From Amoebophrya sp. A120 (taxonomy: Eukaryota > Sar > Dinophyceae > Syndiniales > Amoebophryaceae): DNA of 64,000 nt. Shown here one piece after another: positions 55,730 through 64,000 of this stretch. Made by a program: the position numbers and the translations under genes. Positions within the stretch are counted from its first letter, which is position 1; the number at the start of each line of letters is the position of its first letter. The DNA lies in the NCBI GenBank assembly GCA_905178155.1, contig CAJINV010000003.1, positions 10,855,367 to 10,919,366 of the forward strand, in the 5' to 3' direction. The notes beneath the pieces are model-generated. The model searched no databases. It had not been told where the DNA came from and saw nothing but the letters and a program-made list of their open reading frames with translations.

Positions 55730-57085
55730 TAGTAGAACGGGCTGGCTGATTTTAGGAGTCGCCGAAGCGGCCACGGAGTTGTCCTCATCTGCGACGGCGG
55801 ACTGCGACTGCGACGAGGGAAATAATTATATGGATACATAGACGTAAGAAATCAAATAATCTTGGAAGGAAACAACGCGAACCACCACTGACGAATTTAT
55901 CTAGAAAATATACAAAGAGGAACAGAGAGGCACAGACAGAAAATGGCTGTGCCAAGAAATCTTCAACTTTGCATAGCCCCTGCAGACACGACAGAAGTAG
56001 CAGCGCGGATCCGTGCTCTTTTCTTTGTAGCGCGAGACCGAAACAGACCTTTTTTGTACACGTCACGTATATTGGAGCAGAAGTCATTTTGATTTGAAAT
56101 TGCTATTTACCGCGAAGAGCCCGTGCACAAGCTGTATCTTGTTTTTTTTTCTTTCTTGCAACAAGCCACCGTAAAAATGAGGTAAAGGTGCACCTTTTTT
56201 CTTTTCCTAAGCTCACAGACGGATTCTCCCCTGGGCCCTAAGAACGGTCTAGTCTAGCATCTTTTTTCGAATCGGTTGTGTACAAGTAGATTTCTAGCGG
56301 AGGTGGACTAAATCACGAATCTCGTGCATCTTGTGCTGGAGTGTTTTCTATACAACTGCGATGAAACTCTTCGACTCTCCCGCCACGAGAGACTTATTGA
56401 TGACTCCAGTACGGGACCGCTAGCGATACTTTGGTATTAGCATCAGGATCAGATCATCGGCGACGATCACGCTCATCATCGCTATTCACGGCAGGTTTCA
56501 CCTTCCATGTTCTCCGAAGAGCAAGCATTTTGTGTGTATTGGTAGCAAGTGTGTTCTTGTGTTTGTGATTCTGGTGTGGCAAGGCATTGGCTATGAGATT
56601 GAAACAAAAGCGAAAGCGTCGGTGTAGTTCTTTTGCACGTCTAGAATCGAGGAGCGCAGCTGCAGAGTGGAGTTCGGATAGGAACATTATAGCGTGCTTT
56701 TCCCCTCCCTGCTGACACTCACCGGGGTGTTCTGGTTTCTGAGAGCATGTCCCTGAGTATGCTTCCCAGATTTATATGCCGCACTGACAAAGAACAAGCG
56801 AAGTACTGGAAGTCCCAATATCAATTCATTCCAAAAAGAAGTAGACATGTAAGAGCAAGAGCCTGTGACATGAGTATTTGTTACCTGACACCCCCGCTCC
56901 AGTTCCTATATGAAGATATTGCCCACGCTCAGGAAGTATTTCATTTATTGTGTATATTCAGCCACTCAAACTCAAAATTATTCAATTTCTTTTTCATATT
57001 TTGATTGTCTGCGCAGAGACAAAAAAACTTTTTTCTGGGCTACAGACCCACAGAACAAAGACTAGAAACAAAAAGGACAACAGGT
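55730..57085. other. Intergenic, or 3' part of giant gene
   Basis: An in-frame-looking acidic stretch (about 55745-55842, ATELSSSATADCDCDEG) could be a further exon, since the last RCC1-like repeat is cut short. The rest shows nothing conserved. Confidence 0.4.
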
Positions 57086-58366
57086 ATGGCTTGCTTTGCG
57101 CCGAAGAAGGCTTGGCGAGACTTCGAGGAGGCTATCTTCGTTACGTGGCCCGGAATCTGCGAAGCCTTCGATACGTACGTTGGCCACGTGACGAATGCGC
57201 AGGAACAGGACGAGAATTACGGTGGGGCGAAGCAAGTATACCTGCGGAAGTGCGCAACGGAAAAAATTGCGGTGCACGAGAAGTTTGTGAATGGGAACAA
57301 AAGCTACGATCAGCTGCGGGTCCAGCTTTTCGAGTATCATGAAAAATTCTCGATTCACCATCACCGCGTTCGGCTGGCCATCGACCGCATGTACCTGGAA
57401 TTAGAGCTGCTCCCTCCGGGCAAGCGCGGCTGCGTCCCGCCGTGGAGCCGGCGGCGCATGGCCAACGTATTCTCCCAGCAGCAGGACTGGATGCAGGCTC
57501 TATATCACGGGTTGACGCTGCTGGAAACCACGCGGGCTGTGATGTGGAAACTGGTGGACCCCAACTGGACCGGCACCCGCGATTCTGCGGCAGAGAAGGA
57601 AAAATTGACTAACCTGTCGGCTTCGTTTCTTTCCTCGCCATCAAGACGCGGTGAACGACCGGGGTCGCCCTTCTCGGAAGCGCTTGCGGCCCTGGATAAC
57701 AACGAAAAAACGTTGCTCACGAGTGACATGCCGGGAATCACACACCCCGCCCTGAACGTGTTCGAGGTGGTATCCGAGCAGCGAATTATCGGTGACAACT
57801 ACACGAAGACGAAGGGGGGCGAATCGGTGCAGTCGGCCACCAAGATGCGTTTTTTTCAAACCACCGCCAGTGCCCGTGCGGGCGAGCTCGTGTTCCCGGT
57901 GCCGATGCTGCGCTGCACCCTGGGCGAGGCGGTGCTGCTGATCGCGGACGTGTTCCGGAAAATGCTGTGCACGTACCTGCAACTTCCCCCCACGGCCGCC
58001 GGGCGCTTGCAGCTTCCCGTCCTGGCCCCGGAAATTCTGAAGCAGAACCGCAGCCGCGGGGTCTTCGCCCAGGAGGAGGTTGTCACGCAGCTGTGTTTGA
58101 CCGCGTTGGCGCTGGCGCTCGTGCGCCTCAGTGTCAGCCAGCTGGCCACCTTGAAACAGCGGAACCCGGACAAGATCCAGCTCTACTACTCCTCCGCGTC
58201 GTCCGCCGTGTCCACCACCGTGCAGGATCTTTTAACGAAAAAGCAGGGACTCGTGAAGAGTGTGCTCGTCCTGGGCCCGGAGTGGGGCGCGGTAGAGGAG
58301 GGCGGAAAGTGGCTACGACAGAGCAACTACGCATTGGAAGCCCGTGCAGCGTCGTACTCGTACTAG
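57086..58366 (+). CDS. Unknown helical protein, single exon
   Basis: 426 residues from ATG 57086 (MACFAPKKAWRDFEEAIF) to TAG 58364. Mostly helical by composition, with amphipathic charged segments (LRVQLFEYHEKFSIHHHRVR, IDRMYLELELLPPGK), a Ser/Arg-rich linker (SFLSSPSRRGERPGSPFSEA) and a C-terminal region rich in Leu/Ala/Val (LTALALALVRLSVSQLATL). No signal peptide and no clear membrane segment. GC content and codon use match the other conserved genes here. No intron is needed. I recognise no family; a membrane-bending helical domain such as BAR is conceivable but unsupported. Confidence 0.7.
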   Translation: MACFAPKKAWRDFEEAIFVTWPGICEAFDTYVGHVTNAQEQDENYGGAKQVYLRKCATEKIAVHEKFVNGNKSYDQLRVQLFEYHEKFSIHHHRVRLAIDRMYLELELLPPGKRGCVPPWSRRRMANVFSQQQDWMQALYHGLTLLETTRAVMWKLVDPNWTGTRDSAAEKEKLTNLSASFLSSPSRRGERPGSPFSEALAALDNNEKTLLTSDMPGITHPALNVFEVVSEQRIIGDNYTKTKGGESVQSATKMRFFQTTASARAGELVFPVPMLRCTLGEAVLLIADVFRKMLCTYLQLPPTAAGRLQLPVLAPEILKQNRSRGVFAQEEVVTQLCLTALALALVRLSVSQLATLKQRNPDKIQLYYSSASSAVSTTVQDLLTKKQGLVKSVLVLGPEWGAVEEGGKWLRQSNYALEARAASYSY

Positions 58367-58718
58367 TCCATGATAGAATGAATTGGAGCAGGGTCATTTT
58401 ATATGGGCGACAACTTTTGATCTTGTAATTTTGTTGAACGTCGAGTAAAATAAATCACTGATCTGAAGTCATTCTTAGTGGAAGGAGGGAGTAGCACGCA
58501 GCAGCCTGTCAAAGGGCTCACTGCCAGCATTATCATCGTCATCGCTAAGCTTCGAAGATGGTGGCGGAATTATATCAGATATCTTTTATCTCAATGCATG
58601 AACCTCACATGGTACTCCACGGCATTATCGCCATCGCGCTTTATATATTTTTATTGTCATGACAATACTATGTTGCAATTCGTATGAGTGCGGTAATTTT
58701 GCACAGAATAGCAACAGT
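58367..58718. other. Short intergenic region with an introner-like end
   Basis: GTGCGGTAATTTTGCACAGAATA just before 58711 looks like the right end of an introner (revcomp TATTCTGTGCAAAATTACCG), so an upstream exon of the next gene may exist. No left partner found. Confidence 0.4.
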
Positions 58719-60883
58719 ATGGAGAATCGGTGCCGGCGCTTGTTGGAGGTGATGCGCACCCTGCAAACTCTGTGGGGCGGCGGCTACCGGGTTCCGGGAA
58801 CGGGGGAGTTTATCAAATGTAAAAATGTCTGGGTCTGGAAGATTCCGAGATTTGTCATGCAGTATTTCCAAGGTCCACCAAGTCTGGAATGCAGGGCATA
58901 GCATCACAGGTTCTGCAGCCCCTTGCTGATGCCCATTATGCATGAGAAATGCCCTCTGAGCATGGCGAGAAATGGGGACCTTTTGCAAGTCATGCAACAC
59001 AGATTTTTGTATCATCCGCAACACGCATCACAAGTTCGTATTCTTCCAGACCCAGACTGACATTTTTACATTTGATGGAGTTGCAGTCGCTGCAATTTCC
59101 GAATTTTTGTGCGGAAAAGACGCAGGTTCTTCAGTTGGATGCAAACCTCGTGAAATTTATGGAAACAAAAGGAAAGCTGAGTGCTGAAACGACAGCCAAA
59201 GTGGCCGCACTGTTTGGAATAAGAATCGAAGATGCAGCAACTGCCATAGGACCAGGATCGGCCGCAACTGCAACTACCTTGAGAGACGTTGACGTGGCCT
59301 CCAAAAGCTCAGAGAATAGACCTGCTGTGGCCCCCAGCAGCACTAACGCGGACATCCACATCGGGGCTGCAACCGGAAGCGCAGCGACTGCAGCTGGTGC
59401 CCCAAACGCTGCGCCAGTATCATCCACCGTACCTGCGAAAGTGAAAAATAAAGGTGGCTCATCCGGTATGTGCTGTTGTGCCCAGGACGGTGACGCACAG
59501 GGTGCGGAGGCCGAAGCGGCGGCCGTGCCTGACGTCAAGGGCCTGGCACGATTTTCGATTGCATCGATCGACGATATTAGGGCTGGCGAGGGTGAGGAGG
59601 GAGATCCGCTGGCCGCTCTAGCACAAGGGCAAGATGATCCTAGAAGTACCAACAAGAATAATACGAATGGTGCTACCAGCGGACTACAGCTAAATGATTC
59701 GCCCGTCGTATCACCGCAAGCGCAAGAGGGAGCTGCCGACGGCCAGACAACGTTCGAGATCCTCTCTGGTGCCCCAGTCAAGGGCACAACCGCGATGGGG
59801 GTCGCTCGCAGTCGGGCGGAGAGCGGTGACAAGCGAGTCGTTGCTTTGAATGCCGCTGCAGCATTCAAGGTGGGCGGGGGTGCCTTGACCGGGGGTCGGC
59901 ATGCGCTCGAGGAGTCGTGGTGTGCGACCACGACGCTGCTCCGCAGTTTGTTGCAGGCACAATTTATGGTAGAGCGTGGATCCATCGGACCGCGCAGCAT
60001 TTCTTCCGGTCTACTCAAAGACAATCGTGCTTCAGTAGCAAGTGCCGCAACCACTCGCAGTCCGCGGATGAGTGCCAACGTCAGGGTGACCACCACCTCG
60101 ACTGCGGCGACTACTCCAGCGCAGTCCAGCACGCATCATGGGGCAGAAAAACGATATTTTCCGAGTTACTCATGCGTGATGTCACCCAAGGTAGAAATTT
60201 TCCGCGGGTCCATCTTCGACAACTACAGATTCTTGCCGAACTATCAAGGCAAAAAAGTTCTTCGTCACGAAAACTCATTGGGTTCGGCTTCGGGGGCGGG
60301 CATGAGCTTTGCAATACAAGCAGCATATTTATTGTCTGCGAAGATGATCCATAAGAAAGCATCACAGGGAGTTGAATTGTCAAGTAGTATGCGATGTGAT
60401 TACGGATGTGATTGCTTTTCTGCAACAAAAGAAAAAGTTGGAATCTTCCTTCGCAGGAGATGAAAGCTTCTGCAAAACCCTCCAAACCTGCCGATGAATA
60501 GTGACTAAAGCGATCTTTTTTCCTTCCACGCCCAACCAGTGGCGCTCGCTGGCGTGGTGTCCATTGCGGCCTTCAACTGTAATCCGAGTGTGCGTGACGC
60601 TCCCATCGACGCTCCGCAGGACCCCAGTGCGTATCGAGACGGGCTCCGCCGAAAGTGGTTTGTGGCACTGTGCGGCGCCGCACTTCTAGAAGGTCAGGTT
60701 CTTGTAGTTCCGGACGTCGGCTGCGGCGTGTTTCGAAACCCGCCCGAGGAAGTGGGCGACGCTTTTGCGTTTGTGTACTCGCAGTTTTTCGCCAACACAT
60801 TTGAGCGCGTTGTTCTCTTAGGGAATCCAGCTTTTTGCGAGCGTGCTGCCGCCGGGGCCGCAGTCGTAGTCCGAGCGCAGTGA
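58719..60883 (+). CDS. Macro-domain protein, microbial-type PARG-like (TIGR02452/DUF2263)
   Basis: Exons 58719-58810, 59083-about 60245, about 60535-60883; about 533 residues. After a helical N-terminus and a long Ala/Ser/Thr-rich linker, the C-terminal part matches the microbial-type poly(ADP-ribose) glycohydrolase family: VVALNAAAAFKVGGGALTGG then HALEESWCATTTL (the GGG..QEE signature with Q replaced by L, both Glu kept), YFPSYSCVMSPKVEIFRG, then VVSIAAFNC, and VLVVPDVGCGVFRNPPEEVG with FERVVLLGNP. Such enzymes remove ADP-ribose chains from proteins, here presumably in the cytosol or nucleus as no signal is seen. A 70-residue low-complexity insert interrupts the domain at about 59980-60150. 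The second intron boundary is uncertain: a GC-AG cut (60249-60539) and an introner-type cut both nearly fit. Confidence 0.82.
58811..59077 (+). mobile_element. Introner element in PARG-like gene
   Basis: Perfect duplication GAGTT (58806-58810, 59078-59082). TIRs TATCAAATGTAAAAATGTC and revcomp CATCAAATGTAAAAATGTC, continuing CTGGGTCTGGAAGA, over 40 bp. TTTGTCATGC at 58851. Removal gives VPGTGE-LQSLQFPNF. Confidence 0.95.
60242..60528 (+). mobile_element. Possible introner element in PARG-like gene
   Basis: TATCAAGGCAAAAAAG against revcomp TGGAAGGAAAAAAGATC; repeats CGAAC/CGCCC. The expected cut is one base out of frame, so a GC-AG intron overlapping it is an alternative. Confidence 0.5.
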
Positions 60884-62195
60884 AGTGGACGAGCTCGTCC
60901 TCGCCGCAACTCTGTTTCGGTTTCCTTCTTCTTCTTCTTCACCTTCCTCTTCAGGAAGCAGGAGCATCAGTATATTCGACTCGCGAAAAATTTTGCGGAA
61001 AGGCAGCAGCTCTTGGTGCTACCAGCGGGAGCCTATCGCTTTCCTTGTGTATGATGAATGTCTGCCTAGTACTACTACCGAGGGCTTATTTAACATTGAT
61101 TGCAGGTTTCATTTACATTTTAATATCATACTGTGAGATGTTTATATATTGCGTTTGCGCTTGAATCGACGAGGGCCGCAGAGTTTTCGTAGAGGGCGGC
61201 AAGAACTGATTTCGCGTGCGTATCTTTCTACGAGGCTGCTCTTGATGTGAGTTTCCATTGAGGACAGGAGACTATTGAGGTGGTGGAAAATCAAAGAGGC
61301 GAAGTAGAAGGCTTCTTAGCTGCATCAAAAACCACCTCAAACTTTTGACGCGTCTACGCTTTCGTCGAGAATGACGATGGTAGGATCTTCCGCACGTTAA
61401 CGTCTTCTGTTCTTGTTTCAATACTTTAATATAATACCAAAAGAGCTGCATCAGATTCAGAGTACTCCTTGTCAGTGATGTGCGATTTTGCGAATGAGTA
61501 GATGCTGGCGGAGCAGCTCTGTGAAGGTGAACAAAAAACAAAATAAAGAATAGGACGGAGTGGAGATGATTTTTGGTGCACTCTGTTATTTCCTCTGTGA
61601 GCGAGTGTGTCAGTGTCCAAAGCTGAGAGTCCGCTCTGAAGCGCACTATTTGCAGCGCTTTTTGTTATTTTTTTATTGGTTCAGCATCAGTGTGACTGTT
61701 TATCACGTCTAGCAGACCGGTCGGTGATATGGTGAATCTTCCGGTCGCGGGCAATGGCCGTGTGCCAGCTGCTTAACAAAAAACACGGACTCACGAAGAT
61801 CTAACAAGATGGCCCGCTCGTCGGTGGTGCGCGGTTCCGCCGCGGCCCGCTTGCTTGTTGGTGTTATCCCGCATGAACACGTCCACAACTGCCCATGTTT
61901 GTGATTCAAATCTGCAAGCCTAAGAGTAAGATGTGTATGTTTGTGCTTCTCAGGCACGGCTCCATGAGGATCATTTTCTAAAAATACTAGCAGTTGCACA
62001 GGACGAGGAGTCCTTCTTGCTAGACGCAAGTTGCGCCGGCCCATCTCAATTTATTGTGACGTGGCTTCGCTAGCTACCGACGATCGTCATTATGCGAGCC
62101 CAAAGTTGTAGTCGCGCAGTCTGGTATTTCTACTGCCGGCCCAAACGTGTCATGTGCAGCATCAGGAATCAAAGCTTGTTATTTGTTGATTTGCG
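60884..62195. other. Intergenic, no gene recognised
   Basis: Short shadow ORFs only. Confidence 0.5.
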
Positions 62196-64000
62196 TTGCG
62201 AAGGCCCCATCTTCAGGACTCTTCTGAGGCGGGGACGTGTTTAGACAGGATAGGCGTCCTAGGAGCAAGCACGCCTTTAATACGGACTGTATATGGTATC
62301 GGGGAAAATCAACCGTGGCCAATCGGAGGTATCCTGGACTACAAGTGCAAGGAATGCCACTGCCCCGATCCTTCCCTGGCGGACCAGATTCTGACGGATT
62401 TGGAAAGTTCCTGCAACATCCCTAAGTCGATGGGGCTCGGCACCGTCGACGATGTTAGCGCAGGGGTTACCGAGTCGCTGATCTACCACTCGAAGTGGAC
62501 GCAGACATCGCAGGTGCACCCGGATTTAATGGATCACCTGTGCATCTCGCCCATTTGCCGATGGCGCATCGAGATGGCGTACGACGCATTCGCTGAGTGC
62601 GATACGCTTGATTTGCCGGAAAAGGCAAAGACCACATCCTGGAGGCATTACAGCGAGCTGTCGCTTACTGTGGTCAAGCACTTTGTCATGGTGCTTAAGT
62701 CCTCGAAGGAAGCTTGCAAGTCGACCACCAGCCCCAAGAATATCCACACAGGGTACTATTATTTGGGACCAGTTAATATGTCCGCAGCGTAATTTGATAA
62801 TTGATAAAATATACTTGCAAAACAAAATCCGCTTTTCTTCTGGTATTTTGATATCTTCCACTTCCTCTGTGTGCGACGTTTGCGCTCGTTCCATGGTGGT
62901 TAGGAGCGCAAAGCGTCAAGAAGCGGATGGCGAACGTGAGTGCGCTATCTGTGAGTGAGCAAATAAACTCGTGCGCTCAGACAGTATGACATTTTCATTC
63001 GATGTCATCGGAAAACTACTTAAGTAGATAGATTTAGGATCTTCAACAGCCATTACTGTCGATGGACAAACAGGGCCCTAATCCACCAGAAGCTGCAGAT
63101 AACGGGCATAGACGTGCGTAGTGACACAACGATGCGGGAGGGTGAGCTCGCTTTCCGAATGGCCCTCGCTTCCCTTCTGGATGTACCGATGCGCCGTCTG
63201 GATGTGCGGCTGGAGATGCAGCCCGAATTATGCAAACCCGATGCTGAAGACAACGCCCGGGGTACCTCGTGTAAAAACGTCCTCTCGCGCGACCCATAAT
63301 AACTCAAAGACGCATCTTTGGCACACACTTGGCCGCTTCGCACTCCAACTCTGGTTCTTCAATGTAGGCTTCGTCAATGTAGTTACATCTGTGCTATCAT
63401 CTTTTGCATTCACAATCACAGCATCGAACACATCGATCACCCTGTAGTGTTGATTTTCAAAGCATGTTGACAAGCTTTCAGAGTCCACTGACATCCAAAA
63501 TTCTTTTCATGATCATGAGGCGGCGCAAACGCACGAGTAAGTAAAGCTCTGTTCGGCACGCCGATTCGCTTGGTAAGTATAATTGGGAGAAAGGGATGCT
63601 TTTACACAGGATGTGGAACCCCCAAGTCACCAAGCCGCACGCTTTTCGTAATCCAGTTTGTGAGCATTCTCAATGCGGTTACGGTCAATGCGTGAGCAAC
63701 GAGGATGGCGACGGTTACACATGCCTCTGCAACGAGTGCTACAAGCTCGGCACTGTGAATGGGTATAAATCGACGTGTGGTTGTACTTGTAGAAGCCATT
63801 TTGCGACTTTTGTATATGTTCTTAGCACGTGCCTTCATTTCGTGTTTTCCATTCGATGAAGTGCGATTTTTCATCCAGTAGTGAATTGGGGGCCACTTCT
63901 ACTTCTGAAGGTATCAAACTTGTGTTCCCGACGAGATTTGCTTTTTCAAAAATCCCTGCGACACGTACCCGTCGCCCTGCAAATGTGGATCGCAGTGCGA
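62196..64000 (+). CDS. Cys-rich secreted protein with EGF-like domain (partial, runs off window)
   Basis: Coding segments: about 62200-62700 (ILDYKCKECHCPDPSLADQI, then LESSCNIPKSM, HLCISPICRWRIEMAYDAFA, AKTTSWRHYSELSLTVVKH); about 63085-63275 (MREGELAFRMALASLLDVP then MRRLDVRLEMQPELCKP), a segment of the fold often found in SEA-like or repeated ectodomain modules; about 63610-63790 with an EGF-like pattern (NPVCEHSQCGYGQC then DGDGYTCLCNECYKLG); and from about 63942 another Cys-rich start (NPCDTYPSPCKCGSQC). Introns between them are seen from stops and acceptor-like AGs (TTTTACACAG at 63610), but exact joins are not established, so these could belong to two genes. Likely secreted or on the cell surface; function unknown. 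Confidence 0.55.

Noticed and set aside
1-64000. Dinoflagellate spliced-leader relic sequences, tRNA, rRNA or CRISPR arrays
   Set aside because: None seen by eye at gene starts or elsewhere; a computed search would be needed to exclude diverged copies.

Overview
This is a eukaryotic nuclear window. Every gene I can support is on the + strand. Genes are split by introns, and the recognisable families (tubby-like protein, TTLL3/8-type tubulin ligase, polycystin channel) point to a flagellated protist. Most introns in the middle of the window are not GT-AG. They are short elements with terminal inverted repeats (TIRs) flanked by a 5-bp duplicated target, i.e. introner elements. From what is published on introners, non-GT-AG introner-rich genes suggest a syndinean dinoflagellate such as Amoebophrya. 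That assignment is inference; nothing in the window names the species.

Layout: 0.2-2.2 kb tubby-like protein. 4.2-17.1 kb TTLL3/8-type tubulin ligase whose 7.9-kb GT-AG intron holds a complete Ty1/copia retrotransposon (6853-14246; two 467-bp LTRs, 5-bp target duplication GTTAG). 18.4-22.8 kb polycystin (PKD2-like) channel. 24.0-26.8 kb class 3 lipase with a Cys-rich N-terminal region. 28.0-29.9 kb helical protein of unknown role. 32.0-35.3 kb unknown 404-residue protein. 36.6-55.7 kb giant predicted surface protein, about 3,918 residues in 26 exons, with many copies of an unrecognised domain, one laminin-G-like domain and RCC1-like repeats. 57.1-58.4 kb unknown helical protein. 58.7-60.9 kb macro-domain protein like microbial-type PARG. 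62.2-64.0 kb start of a Cys-rich secreted protein with an EGF-like domain, running off the window. Tubby, tubulin glycylase and polycystin are all cilium-associated families; the other genes show no shared pathway.

The main result is the intron system. About 32 introns share one architecture: TIRs of about 15-45 bp starting 5'-TAT and ending ATA-3' (or a close variant), a 5-bp direct repeat outside (nine perfect, most others 3-4 of 5 matching), and often an inner TTTGTCATGC motif facing inward from each end. Removing the element plus one target copy restores the reading frame almost every time. In the giant gene this rule (20 introns) plus five ordinary GT-AG introns gives one uninterrupted frame from 36638 to 55729. 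In the perfect-duplication cases checked, no register of the repeat gives GT..AG, so the splicing must be non-canonical. Boundaries were read by eye and not checked against RNA.
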